A DNA stretch of 64,000 nucleotides from positions 41,460,351-41,524,350 of the forward strand of contig JAJKFL010000004.1 of NCBI GenBank assembly GCA_021186555.1, written 5' to 3'. Positions 19,690 through 56,800 of this stretch are shown here, one piece after another. Positions within the stretch are counted from its first letter, which is position 1. Every line of letters starts with the position of its first letter. Source of the stretch: Reticulitermes speratus (taxonomy: Eukaryota > Arthropoda > Insecta > Blattodea > Rhinotermitidae). The notes below the pieces were generated by a model that was not told where the DNA came from, searched no databases, and saw nothing but the letters and a program-made list of their open reading frames with translations. A program made the position numbers and the translations under genes.

Positions 19690-21890
19690 TAGGAAAAACC
19701 GTTGATTGAAAGGAAAATTTTTTATTAACAACAGGAGTCAACATCAGTTGGACTATGTACTAGTGAAACAGCGATTCAGGAACAGTGTGAAGGATGTGCA
19801 GACACTGCATGGAGCAGATATTGACTCTGACCACAATTTGCTGGTTGCAGCGATCTGCACCAGATTGAAGAAAATCGTGAGGTTCCACAAGCGAAAACCA
19901 AGATGGGATTTGGAGAAGCTATATGCTCAATGACAGGAAGTACACGATAGTCTAGAAGAAAAACTTGGTGTAATCAAATGTGAAAGTGGGAATGTGGAAA
20001 TGCAATGGAACAATATCAAGAAATGTGTGTTGGATACTGTGAGTGATTTGGTTGGAAAAGTCGAGAGGAGAGCATGAAAGCCATGGATTACACAAGAGAT
20101 GATCAGTAAAATGGATGAACGAAGGAAATGGAAGAATGTCAACAACGAAGAAGGAAGGAAGAACTACAGAAGACTGAGGAACAAATTGAAAAGAGCCATG
20201 GACAATGCCAAGAAGGAATATCTTGAGAGCATGTGCGACGAGATCATAGAATTTTAAAGAACAGGACGTTATGATCTAATGTACATGAAGACAAAGGAAC
20301 TAGGTTGGAAAGAAAACCAGGGGATTCAAAACATTGGCATCAAAAGCTCTCAAGGGAATATAATAATAGATCAGAGACGAGTACTGCAAATTTGGGAGAA
20401 TTATATTACAGAGTTCTGTGATCAAGCTAATTGACCAGAACACCTAGAAGTCAAACCTGAAGCTGAAGTAGATGAAGACGAGAAAGGCCCTTATATTTTG
20501 CAAAGTGAAGTGGAAAAAGCTATCAAGGAGATGGGTGATAAGAAGGCTACAGGAGATGATGATGTACCTGGGTATGTACTGAAGTTGCTGGGAGAAGGTG
20601 GTCTAAGGCTAATGACACAGCTGATCTTCAGCGTGTATGTAACTGGAGAGTGATCCAGAGATTTCATTGAAGTTACAATGATTGCCTTAAAGAAGAAGCC
20701 CAAAGCTACAAAATGCAGTGACCATCGCACATGCAGCAAAGATAGTAGCGAGGATACTTAGAAGAAGGATTGAAAGGAAGACTGAGGATGTGCTTGGAGA
20801 AGATCAGTTTGGATTTAGGAGAGGAAAAGGAAGTAGGGATGCAATTGGGATGCTGAGAATAATGTCAGAACGAACCTTGGACATAGATGAGGAATTGTGT
20901 ACTTGCTTCATAGACTGGCAGAAGGCATTTGACTGTGTAAACTGGATCAAATTATTGCACATCCTAAAGGAAACTGGGATAGACTGGTGCAAGAGAAGAT
21001 TGATCAGAAAATTGTGCATGAAACAGAGGGTTAAAGTACAACAGAACCAAGGGGAGACATAAAGTGTGGAGATTGGAAGAGGAATTAGACAAGGTTGCTG
21101 TTTGTCGCCAATTCTGTTCAACTTATACAGCGAGTACCTTACCAAGGAAGCTGTTGAAGGGTTTGGAGACTTCAAAATAGGACAAGTAATTCGCACTGTG
21201 AGATATGCAGATGACCTTATGCTACTGGCTACGGAAGAAATGGTGCTTCAGGGCATGATTGCTCGACTAATTGAAATTTGAAGACACTATGGAATGGAAA
21301 TGAATGTGGAAAAAACTAAGGTAATGAGAATCTCAAGGCAACCATCCCCAATAAAAATTATGATAGATCAAAAACAATTGAAGAATGTGGAATATTTCAA
21401 ATATTTGTGTAGCATGATAACAATCGGTGCAAGGTGTACACGTGAAATTAAATCCAGAATTGCCATGGCAAAAGCAGTATTCAACAAGAAGAAGACTCTT
21501 TTCACCAGCAAACTGGACTTAAATTTAAGGAAGAAACTAATAAAGTGCTACATTTGGAGCATAGCGTAATTAAAGTGCCATTACACGTACCATTTACGTA
21601 GTAGTATATGAATCGTGTGAGAAATGAAGTTTTCATAGAGTCAAGGAGGAGAGGAATATCGTACATACAATAAAAAGAAGGAAGGCTAATTGGATTGGTC
21701 ACATCTTGGGTAGAAACTGCCTTCTGAAACACGTGATTGAAGGAAAGTTAGAAGAAAGGATAGAAATGACGGGAAGACGAGAGAGAAGACGTAAGCAGCT
21801 ACTGGATGACCTTAAGGAAATGAGAAGATACTGGAAATTGAAAGAGGAAGCACTAGATCGCACCATGTGGAGAAATCGCTTTGGAAGAGG
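19690..21890 (+). mobile_element. LINE with endonuclease C-terminus and reverse transcriptase (damaged)
   Basis: Fragments in order: the end of an APE-type endonuclease (LDYVLVKQRFRNSV, GADIDSDHNLLVAAI, 19745-19860), a linker (KPWITQEMISKM-like), then reverse transcriptase blocks: EDQFGFRRGKGSRDAIGML (20800), CFIDWQKAFDCVNW (20905), RQGCCLSPILFNLYSEYL (21085), catalytic VRYADDLMLLA (21197) and KTKVMRISRQPSP. The C-terminal part NWIGHILGRNCLLKHVIEGK and RKQLLDDLKEMRRYWKLKEE ends with RGYGSVVR. Several frame shifts and stops interrupt the ORF, and the piece usually found after KKLIKCYIWSIA is deleted, so it is inactive. The N-terminal endonuclease half is missing. I recall the same protein from termite and other arthropod genomes; clade not assigned. 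Confidence 0.9.
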
Positions 21891-22700
21891 CTACGGATCT
21901 GTCGTAAGACACGACTGCAGAATGAAGAGGCTACGGACCTTTCGTAAGACAGATTACAGAATGAAGAGGCTACGGACCTGTCGTAAGACAGACTACAGAA
22001 TGAAGAGGCTACGGACCTGTCGTAAGACAGACTACAGAATGAAGAGGCTACGGACCTGTCTTAAGACAGAATGCAGAATGAAGAGGCTACGGACCTGCCG
22101 TAAAGCAAACTGCAGAATGAAGAGGTTACGGACCTGTCGTAAGACAGACTACAGAATGAAGAGGCTACGGACCTGTCGTAAGACAGACTACAGAATGAAG
22201 AGGCTACGGACCTGTCGTAAGACAGACTACAGAATGAAGAGGCTACGAACCTGTCGTAAGACAGCCTACAGAATGAAGAGGCTACGGATCTGTCGTAACA
22301 GACTACAGAATGAAGAGGCTACGGACCTGTCGTAAGACAGACTACAGAATGAAGAGGCTACGGACCTGTCGTAAGACAGACTACAGAATGAAGAGGCTAC
22401 GGACCTGTCGTAAGACAGACTACAGAATGAAGAGGCTACGGACCTGTCGTAAGACAGACTGCAGAATGAAGAGGCTACGGACCTGTCGTAAGACAGACTA
22501 CAGATTGAAGAGGCTACGGACCTGTCGTAAGACAGACTACAGAATGAAGTGGCTACAGACCTGTCGTAAGACAGACTACAGAATGAAGAGGCTACGGACC
22601 TGTCGTAAGATAGACTGCAGAATGAAGAGGCTACGGACCTGTCGTAAGACAGACTGCAGAATGAAGAGACTACGGACCTGTCGTAAGACAGACTACATAA
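21885..22700. repeat. Minisatellite array G, 39-bp unit made from the LINE ORF end
   Basis: About 21 copies of 39 bp (agaatgaagaggctacggac, ctgtcgtaagacagactac). In the LINE reading frame one unit spells GYGPVVRQTTE then a TGA stop, i.e. the exact C-terminus and stop of this LINE family. In a shifted frame it gives the open repeat MKRLRTCRKTDYR. One copy near 22290 has lost a base pair group, breaking that frame. Confidence 0.93.
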
Positions 22701-23265
22701 TGAAAGAATTGTTATTTATTGCATGTTTCGGCCGGCTGGGCCATCATCCGGGAATGTAAAATATAATATACATGGAGGGTTAATTACAACCGCAGGTCTT
22801 AGGAATGGAAATGATATATCATTTTCGCATTGAAAGAAGGATTCATGTTTTTAATAGAATTAATGTAGCTAAAATATGTAGAACTACATAAATTATTTTA
22901 GGAACGTGGAACATGTTTTGGAGACAAACAGATTAATGATTTAGCTAGATTAATTAGTGTTTACAGAGCAGCCAGTTCGGGGGTTCTAAAATTCGTTATA
23001 AATGGCGACTATAACAATGCTCACAGTACATGCGTTATCAATCACCTAATATATATCTGCAACCGCTATGTAGGTAGCTGAGATCCGTGGTAGGAGTAGA
23101 GCACAGAATAAAAGATCGGGGTAAGAGGACCCGTGACAAGACGATCTGTGTCCTGACAGCTGCAGCAGTTAGAAGAAGAAGAAGAAGAGAAAACGTGTGT
23201 GTGGCGTTCGTGTTTTTGATCTACTTGTTTGTGTATTGTACTTATTTTATTAACTGATGCAAAGT
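22701..23265 (+). promoter_or_regulatory. NSUN2 promoter and 5' UTR region (inferred)
   Basis: The sequence between array G and the NSUN2 start codon must hold the promoter if no upstream non-coding exon exists. A TATA-like aataaaag lies at 23107, and an (AGA)n purine run at about 23169-23192 would fall in the 5' leader. No start site can be fixed from sequence. Confidence 0.35.
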
Positions 23266-47490
<24,225 letters not shown>

Positions 47491-47690
47491 GACTTTGTTT
47501 TTGTTTGCTTTCCCAACATTATGACAAGTTATTCTTTTGCAGTTCAGTTTCTTGTTATTGACATTGCCAGACAGTTTCAGATGTCATATTTCTCAGATGT
47601 GAATTTTTAAAAGGGTCTTTGTTTGTGTCCTAAAACTTAAAACAGCTGGGCAGTTACATATAACAGAAATTCATTTATTAAACACTGCTC

Positions 47691-47696
47691 AATAAA
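47691..47696 (+). terminator. NSUN2 poly(A) signal
   Basis: AATAAA 201 nt after the NSUN2 stop, followed by a GT-rich stretch (gtataatgttggtaagcctg). A conventional 3' end. Confidence 0.7.
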
Positions 47697-48087
47697 GTAT
47701 AATGTTGGTAAGCCTGGTAGTATTTCTGTTATACAGCTGGTAAAGAACAGTACTGTTCACATGCAAAGTATAGGGTGTTCATGAAGGGAGTGTTTTAATG
47801 TACAGTAGTGTCTCCAAGTTCAGGAACCTTGGACATGTAGGATTTCAGCCTTTCATGATCAGCCATCTTACTGCCATTTTTCCATCCTTTCCAACCTTTT
47901 GTTATATGCTATATGTTAAATTGTATACTGTGTAGTGTAAGTCCCACCTTTAATATTTTAGCAATTTACAGATCAGAATTTCTTTGCTTTATCATATAAT
48001 GTCACTACTGTATGATCTTCATGAAAAGAAATTGAAAAGACTGTGACATAATCTTAAAGTGAAATTCATTTAACTTGACGGACGTGA

Positions 48088-48360
48088 GATTCGGGGTTCT
48101 CAGAGTGGTGGTACTGAGGATTCAGTCTTTGATACGTGATATTATGTTACTAGGTGAGTGATTCCTGATGTATTGCGGACTGTAGTGCCTCCATCTTCAA
48201 GTTCAAGCAGTGCAAGAAGATTATCTAACCAAACATTGACTATCGTTCCTGGAATAGCCAGCATCAGGTTGGATATTGTTCTTGGACTGCTTAACCCTAA
48301 ATATGACGGCACTGTGATCCTTCGAAACTTCAGGAACCATTTACCCAGGGATGACTCAGT
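48088..48360. mobile_element. PalM, longest two-armed copy
   Basis: Complete outer end gagattcggggttctcagag, then gtagtgcctccatcttcaag, a ~90-bp central spacer, and ggactgcttaaccctaaata, cttcaggaaccatttaccca. The spacer (gttcctggaatagccagcat) is unique to this copy here. Confidence 0.7.
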
Positions 48361-48649
48361 CTCTAAACTTAATTTGATCAGATATGTGAACAATACTAAG
48401 ATAAGCCTGAGAAGTTATACTTTGCTTAGGTTGGCTGTGTCTAGAATGAACTGGTGGGCATTAGGAGTTGGGAGTCATTGTGCCCAGTGACGCGATTAGC
48501 TTTAATATCAACTGTCACTTTGTATGTTCAAGTGATGGCTGTCTTTTGGGTGTTTACACTGTGTAGCTCTTGATTGGCCAAATTCTCTCAATCTTATGAA
48601 AGTCTCGCAATTTCTTCCACTGCATTACTTCATCCTCCACCTGGATTAT

Positions 48650-48780
48650 TTTAGTCACCCTGAAGATGGAGGCAGTACATTGCTCCAAAATGTAAGAACA
48701 AACAAAGCTCACTACACCAGGTGGAAACCCAAAATGCAACCATCACTTTAACATCTGCCATGAAATGTGAGAACTTAAAC
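48650..48780 (+). mobile_element. Degenerate PalM half copy
   Basis: agtcaccctgaagatggagg, cagtacattgctccaaaatg and gccatgaaatgtgagaactt keep the arm order. Confidence 0.45.
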
Positions 48781-50005
48781 TGTGCGTCTTGTTCCTAGAC
48801 ACACTTATAATAAGACACAATATTTTATTAAAATAAGAGGCATACTGTTGTGGAAATACATATTACAGTTCTGAATATCAGATCGGTGCAGATTCAACCA
48901 TTTGTGCAACATTTAACAATATGTCTGCATTCAATTTCATGAAGGCCAAGTTCTTTCATAAGTTAATAATGGCATTACCTACAGCTCAAGGCTTAGGAAT
49001 TTGTATCTAATAGCAACTGGGAAATGAGCTAGGGAGGACAATTTGTATTAGTTGTAGTTAGCATTGTTCATTGTATCTGTGAGCTGTTGGTACCTCATAG
49101 GATCATGGACAGTACACTGACTTGTTAGTAGAGTTTGAGTACAATCTTATGGCATCGGTGTGCAGTGGCAGCCTGCTTACGGCCTGGCATATCAGGATCT
49201 GGGGGGGTCATAGTGCAGGTGTGTGGTGCGGTTGAATATGACTTCATCGGTCTCTCTCTAACAAGCATGGGTTTGTGTTCTTGCCTCAGTACGCCATTTC
49301 TATTCCATCTCATGCTTCTTGTGACATGCACTGCCATACACTCTCTGCTATTTCACATCCCTGATTACAGATCGCGCTGTGGTTTCCTGTCTCAGACAGT
49401 GCCATAGTATAGTACACGTATTCTATGAAGAACAGTGTTTTTGTTCCGTTAATAGAGGGCAACAGGAATGTTCTGTTCTCTGTAACTGCATGTAACCAAG
49501 TAATGCCCCATTAGTACCTCTTGCCGCAAAGTCCAAGTACAAGAAGTGAAACTGGTTCTTTGTGTTATGCCATAAGTTTGTGACTGGCCTCTTGTTTCTT
49601 CTACACTGAGCCCATGGAAAGAAGTCCCATGCATTGACCCCCTCTGTAGTCGCATGAAGCTGTTGCACCTCACCCTCCAATGTGCTTCCCTATATTCCTC
49701 TTCATTGTGTTTACACAAATGTTGATAGTGATGTCTGTAATAATGTTCGCTAGTGACAAGCCCTGCTTGAGACAGGCCAGAGGGCACGAGGCGAGTACAG
49801 AAGTAGGCAGAGAATGTCATTATCTCTACCAGCCATGGAACTTCTTTCCATGATGTTGCTGTACACTACACAATATGTGCACTTGCAGAATGTGTTGCCT
49901 ATCCTAATGACGGTTTGTATTACTGGCTGATGGATGGAAGAACTTGTTACAGTTGTGGAAATGGGTCACTACTGTCCTTGAACAGGAAGATTTTTATTTT
50001 CTTTA
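48781..50005. other. Intergenic sequence between convergent genes
   Basis: 49125-49200 shares gcaatcttatggcatcg-like sequence with 29443-29480, a minor dispersed repeat. 49449-49820 holds a 123-codon minus-strand frame without recognisable similarity. No gene supported. Confidence 0.4.
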
Positions 50006-50248
50006 CAATAAGTCCTCAATTAACATTGGTGTTACAGTCTTGAACATCGCAAATAGAGCAAAACAACACTGAATGAAGCATTTTTTCCCACAAGAATTGA
50101 TTAAAGTACCCGAGAGTAGGGCCACTGAAGACGCTGCCAGCTTCTAGTGAAAACAGTCTGGGCATTGTTCATTGCATCTCTGGTGACTAACATTAGTGTC
50201 TGTTAAAGCAAAATAATGTTTGGGGCAATGTTAAATGAGGACTGCGTG
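50006..50248. mobile_element. pogo-C MITE, copy 3
   Basis: TA-flanked, CAATAAGTCCTCAATTAACA to GTTAAATGAGGACTGCGTG, 243 bp. gagcaaaacaacactgaatg corresponds to gagcgaaacaacatagactg in copy 2. Confidence 0.7.
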
Positions 50249-50573
50249 TACAGTGCACTAAACTGTGATGCTGTGGAGGACAACATGAGCGTTACTCAGC
50301 TTCGTGAAACAGATCATGTCAATATGATGATTTATGATTTGACAGTGTGGACTGTGCTGTTGACAGATCCTTGACATCAGTGGACGGTGATTTGGAACCT
50401 GGAGAGGGAAAGATAACAATGATTATTTTATTTTAAGTAACTTGCATGCAGCAGAGTCCTTCTTGAGACACATGTAGTTGTTAAGCTGTCAAGAAATTTC
50501 CCACCTTCTGTGTCATGACCACAGCAGCTCTCCATTGGATCTCATCTGCATCCAAATGCGGTGTACACCAGCA

Positions 50574-50593
50574 CCCCCCCCCCCCCCCCCCCC
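50574..50593. repeat. Poly-C tract (20 C)
   Basis: A pure C run just beyond the presumed CEP104 poly(A) site, reading as poly-G on the CEP104 strand. Confidence 0.95.
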
Positions 50594-50611
50594 AATCACT
50601 TTGAAATCATC

Positions 50612-50617
50612 TTTATT
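50612..50617 (-). terminator. Candidate CEP104 poly(A) signal
   Basis: AATAAA on the minus strand, about 93 nt after the CEP104 stop, with a G20 run ~20 nt further. Position is plausible; use is inferred. Confidence 0.5.
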
Positions 50618-50709
50618 ATTATCCTGTCGTCTGTTTGCAGACATACCAAGTGATCTGGTCCGTCTGAGTTTTCTGACAAAAATTTTGTGTAGTCATTTTG
50701 TTTCAGTAA

Positions 50710-50882
50710 TCATTTATGATACTGTTTAAGTTCAGTATGTTGCTTACGGTTTTTCAGATGTTTCTTGCGTGGATGATTGGGGCATGGCAATGCAATAAGG
50801 TGCTGCCTCCAGCCGTCCTCGTATGGAGGGATGTTACAGTGGCAGAGGGGACAGTGATTGGCTTTTGATTCTGGCTCGGCAG
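50710..50882 (-). CDS. CEP104: CEP104 terminal exon
   Basis: Acceptor gatttcag. PAEPESKANHCPLCHCNIPP and YEDGWRQHL match the last human zinc finger; TGA stop at 50712-50710. The human Ser/Lys-rich tail is absent. Confidence 0.93.
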
Positions 50883-53800
50883 CTGAAATCATTACAGTTA
50901 CAATGATCAGCATACTGCTAGTATGTCTGCTGACTGTGTACAGTCTGTCAGAGCTGAATTACAAATGGACCAGCGTGCACATGAATACTGTCATTCTTCC
51001 CAAGCAGTTCCTCATATTTCAAGGTCCTCCTTGGGCTGCTTGACCATTGAACATGATGGCACAATGATCCTTCAAAACATCAGGATTTACTCGCCTAATG
51101 ACACAATGTCATATCCTAGAACAGTGGTATTCAACCTGGGGTACGCGTACCCCCGGGGGTACGTGAAGACATCTTGGGGGGGGTACGTAAAATTAAAAAA
51201 TAAATATATTATTTCATGATAAACACTGAATAATCAGGGCCAGATTTAGGGTTAGCCACAAGAGACTGGACGTAAGGACATGCGATTTGGGAGCGCCATT
51301 TCTCTCTCTCTCTCCTTTATGCGATTCTTATCTGGGCGGCTAGTTTCATTTTATTCCACACAGTGCATATAATTTTGCTTTGCTAAAATACCTTTGTTCC
51401 TTTATTAATTTTTATACGATAGGCAATAATATATTTGTTATTTAATAGCTTGACTCTCCTTTTTCTCATTTAAAACTTATTATTTAATACATTATTTTCG
51501 ATGTAATTTATTTAACTTATTTTAGATGTAGATTATAGGCTATGTTAACTTGAATTATGCACCAACAACTTTGGGGGTACAAAGTTGAAGAGAAATTATA
51601 TCTGGGGGTACGTGAACAAAAAAGGTTGAATACCGCTGGTCTAGAAGATGTGGATCATCAGCAGCGCTGCTGTGAGGACCTCAAATATCACATTCAAGAG
51701 GATGTTATAGAAATATGTTCTGATGACGTGAGCTCGATTGAGCTGGCTCAGAATCATGTCAAATGGATGGTTTACCTTTGCATTCCATTACCAGAGTCTG
51801 TTACAATTTAGGTATTGAATACTAACTTGTCTGTTTACTTGTTCTTGTGCACTTTTGATGTAAATTAATTTTTGTAGTACTCACGATTACATGATGTGTC
51901 TGACATGTGCCGGTCAAATAGCTCACAGAGGACGGCTTCGGTGCACCTCTCACACTTGCGGTATGACTCTTGCATCTCGCACTCCTCTGTAATTATGGTA
52001 AATAGACATATTGATCCTTTTTACAGTATGAGTACTATAGCCTTCTAATGTACAAACTCATCATATTTTGTTGCGGTGCACAGGATTAGTTCAGAGAATA
52101 CGAACTAATGAGAGTGTTGTTGGTTAAGTGTGTTCAATGTTGCTTTCATCTTCAGAATTGCGCAGTCTATCGGACTGCTTGATCCTGAAGATCTGCACTA
52201 CAGTCCTTCGCAATGTCAGTAGCTACAGACCACAAGACTGTAATCATGTATTATATCCGATTGCTTACCCAGCAGATGCTGTGAGACACTAGCAATTTCT
52301 ACCACTTGCTTGCAATGCATGCATCTCATCAGCATGGGACAAGAGCGCCAGTAATGGATGTTCAGACCTTCCTCGCTAAATGAGTCATACCGCGATACGC
52401 AGAAGATGCACATCCTGATAACATACAGTAAGTTGTAAGCAATTAAAGAGGTACATAATAGAGCTACCATAATTGATGCACATTGTGTATAATAATAGCA
52501 ATAATAATAGTATAAAATTGGTGCTTTCTGTTTACACACACACACACATACAGTAATTTATACAGCTACTAATATCAAGGAAAAACTAATCATCTAACAA
52601 AGGTAAGGAGAGTATTGTCAGTCACAACACTCTTCATATATTAATTAAGTTGAAATTGATTAAGCTTAATAAATTTCAACTTAATCAATGTACAAAGATT
52701 GTTGTGATCGATGATACTCTCCTTACCTTCGTACATTTGTATCACAATGGGATGTCACACTTAAAAGTATAACAAACTAACTACAGAGAGTACAGTCCTT
52801 GAGAAGCTAATAGTTCCTCAGCTAGCTGAGAAGTTCCTCTGCTTTTTATTAATCCCAAGGTTCATTACTTTGTGCACAAAAGCCAGCCTGCCTGCCTGTC
52901 CCTGTCTTGAGCCAGATTAATCCAGTCAACCCCCCCCCCCATCTTGTTTCCATAAGATTGATTTTAATATTGTCATCCCATCTACACTTGTGTCTTCCAA
53001 GCAGTCTTTTTCTTTCAGGTATTCTTACCAAAATCCTGTATGCATTTCTCTTCTCCCCCATATGTACCACATGCCCTTTCCATCTCATCCTCCTTGATTT
53101 AATGACCCAAACAGTATTGGTGAGCAGTACAAATTAAACTTCTCATTATGTAGTTCTCTCCACTCCCCTGTCACTTCCTCCCTCATAGTCCCAAACATCC
53201 CCCTCAGCACCCTATTCTTGAACACCCTCAGCCTATTTTGTTCCTTTAATGTGATAGACCAGCTTTCACATGCATATAAAACAAAAGGCAAGATTGTAGT
53301 TCTGTATATTTTATTTCACTTCAGTTCACTTCAATTTGTCGAACCTCTTGTACTGGTGGGTGTGGAGGGTCTGCGTATTTGAATCTGTATTTATTTAGAC
53401 ACCAAACGGGAAGACACTATGTATTGAATGGTAGCAGCATTCCCTGAATTCGGTCCAATCATAATTTCTTTATACATGCAATTTTGATTTATTAGTGTCA
53501 TTCCCAGTTATTTTAACTTTGCGACATTTTCAAAAGATTTATTAACTATCTTTATGTTATGATTGTGTCTTGCATTCTGTTCACTATATATGAACATACA
53601 CTTTGTTTTCTCGGCGTTTTCTTCTAGACAGCCTCCTTGCTAGTGATTAGTGAAGTGTCTGTGCAGTAAGTGGCACACATCAGCACAGACCACAAGCCGA
53701 TGTGTGCCACAAGCCGATGTGTACCACTCAATTTCATGCAGTAAGTTAACATCATCAGCACAGACCACAAGCCAATGTGTGCCACAAGCTGATGTGTGCC

Positions 53801-56800
53801 ACAAGCCGATGTGTACCACAAGCCGATGTGTGCCACAAGCCGATGTGTGCCACAAGCCGATGTGTACCACTCAATTTCATGCAGTAAGTTAACATCATCA
53901 GCACAGACCACAAGCCGATGTGTGCCACAAGCTGATGTGTGCCACAAGCCGATGTGTACCACAAGCCGATGTGTGCCACAAGCCGATGTGTACCACTCAA
54001 TTTCATGCAGTAAGTTAACATCATCAGCACAGACCACAAGCCGATGTGTGCCACAAGCTGATGTGTGCCACAAGCCGATGTGTACCACAAGCCGATGTGT
54101 GCCACAAGCCGATGTGTACCACTCAATTTCATGCAGTAAGTTAACATCATCAGCACAGACCACAAGCCGATGTGTGCCACAAGCCGATGTGTACCACAAG
54201 CCGATGTGTACCACAAGCCGATGTGTGCCACAAGCCGATGTGTGCCACAAGCCGATGTGTACCACAAGCCGATGTGTGCCACAAGCCGATGTGTACCACA
54301 AGCCGATGTGTGCCACAAGCCGATGTGTGCCACAAGCCGATGTGTCCCACAAGCCGATGTGTACCACAAGCCGATGTGTGCCACAAGCCGATGTGTGCCA
54401 CAAGCCGATGTGTCCCACAAGCCGATGTGTACCACTCAATTTCAGTCCCTCCTGATTTACTTTGACCTTCCTAATGGCATATTCTAAAGTAACATTAAAA
54501 AGCAATGGTGATAAAGCATCTGCTTGTTGCAGACGTTTCTAAATAGGAAATCTATCAGACAAATGTTTGCCTGTCCAGACTTTACTCTAAGTTAAATTTA
54601 TACACATTTGCAGTAACCTAATTAATTTTGTGGGTACCAGACTGAATGAAAACTTTATACAAAATCTTCTCCTAAGTGAATCATAGGGTGTGTTCAAGTC
54701 TAAGATGTACTGCCCCACAATATTCCCATTTTTATCTCAAGTACTTGGCAAATGCAGAATGTCTGCCCATTTCATCGTCACTTCAAAATCAACACTGATG
54801 ATCCCCAATAATTTCATGTGCATATGGAGTTAACCTTGACAGAAGGATGTTGGATGAAGTTTTGTAGTTTATAACAGTGATTATGCCACAATAATTACAA
54901 CACTTTGCTTTATCACCTTTATAAATGGCTGCACTGATTGATCCTTCCAGTGTTGAGGCAATTCTTCCTTATTCCATATAGGATTAATAACTTTATGGAT
55001 GTCAGAAACCATTGTCCTCCCGTTTTCTTGACTGTGATCAGTACCTGGTGATTCATGTCTATCAGCTCGTGTTGCTGCGGTCACCATAACCGGTACTCAC
55101 TTGTCATCTGTAGCATCCTGCTGTGATGTGTCACTAGGGGATGTGATGACACTGGTCGAGCTGGAGCTGCTGCCCTGTCCCACTGAACCCCCACCACTAC
55201 CAGCTCCTGTTGCTGCAGTAACCATAGCATGTTTGTTTTGTTCCAGGATTTCCTTCTTGCGCTGTGTAAGAAACCAAATTCAATTAAAGGGGAAGTTGGA
55301 AGTGTTCTGGAATGTAATGTGCTGTGTGATAGATGCTTATCCGAGATACATAAATGGTAGGAGTCTTTTCTGCCTGAAGAGAGGAAGCAGACCCTACAAG
55401 GTGTTGGTACATACATACCAGAGCAGCAGCCGGTATAGCTCAGTCGGTATAATGACTAGGCCACAGACTGGACAGGCAAGGAATCGTGACTCAACCCCCT
55501 GCCAGGGGCAAGATATGTTTCTCTTCTCCAAAATGTCCAGACTGGCTCTGGGCTCCACCCAGTGTCCTATCTTATGGATACCAGGGGCTCTTTCCCTGGT
55601 GGTTAAGTATTCATGGCATGGAGCTTACTACTTATGTCCATCTAGTGCCATGGTTAAGAATGAGTGGAGCTATACCTCCTCTCTCCTCTATATGCCTTCA
55701 TGGAATGGACAGGGACAACTTTACCTTTAGCTACAGAAGCGTATGGTGTCATATCCCAGAAGACTATTCTTGATATTTGCTGCTCAATAAACCCCAACTC
55801 ATATATGAACTTAAGATGTCTATAATACTGCTGAAAATACTTACAAGTTATCAATGCCATTTCAAACCTCCTTAATGGCAGCCAGACTTGTAGCATGGCC
55901 TGTTACCAAGAATCTAACCAAACTTTGAATATCCTGTGCCAGTGTTTCATTACTTGTAGGCATATCTGTGAAGCAGTAAACTGATAGTTTTACATCCCCT
56001 ATTTACAATGTGCAACTGTGATTCTCCCCAGATGCATTCTGTGACCTTACAAAAAATCCCCACCACTGAACAGTCATTATTTTTTGCTAGCATGTTATAA
56101 CGTTTTTGTCCTTTGTTGGTTCCTCACTTTCAACGGCTGCAGTAAAACTTTTGGTGCTGTATTTTGTTCAAGGACTTCCAACACACATACACACACAAAT
56201 CTTTCATTGTCAGAATTTAGGTTATTACAGTGGTGATGCTGAAGATTCAGATGTTCTGGGATGGCATGGTTGGTCGACGGGTAAGGAGTTGCAGACATTC
56301 TGAAGGATCGTTGTGCTACACGCCCAGTGACACAGCACATCCAAGAAGAAGTGAATCTTCAGAGCCTTGAGCCAACATAAAATTAACATTCAAGGGCTTC
56401 TGTCATCTGACTTGGGCATTACAGATCCACCATTATGAAGTTCAGAAAAGGGTTTACAAGCTGTTAGTTTTGTCTTTTTGAGGGTGGATGTGCAGTAGTG
56501 TTTGAAGAGTTATGTGGAACAATGTCTATCACTGTTTTAAAAGATACAGTATATATAAGCAGAGTACCTGAATATCTATCCGGTCAAATTCATGGAAGAG
56601 CTGTCGGTACAGCAAATTGCGCCGTGTAATGTCATCATCAGGTGGCAGTTGTTTACGAACAAGTCGTGGATTTACCCTGTAAACCAATGTGAGAATTCGT
56701 TCTGCCACTTTGCGAACCGCCTCCGCTGGATGATGCAGTCCTGATGACCCAAGTTCTGACAACACACGGCATGTCAGACCGCTGGAACAAGAGCGTCTTA

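Noticed and set aside
49449-49820. 123-codon minus-strand frame between NSUN2 and CEP104
   Set aside because: No recognisable similarity or domain, no splicing context, within a repeat-rich intergenic region.
55101-55730. 209-codon plus-strand frame
   Set aside because: It runs antisense over the CEP104 linker exon and through the S1 SINE; a chance frame.
55863-55894. Candidate CEP104 exon with LAAIKE on the minus strand
   Set aside because: The phase does not fit the preceding exon (ending phase 0) and the donor gtttga is poor. The exon at 55101-55261 joins directly.
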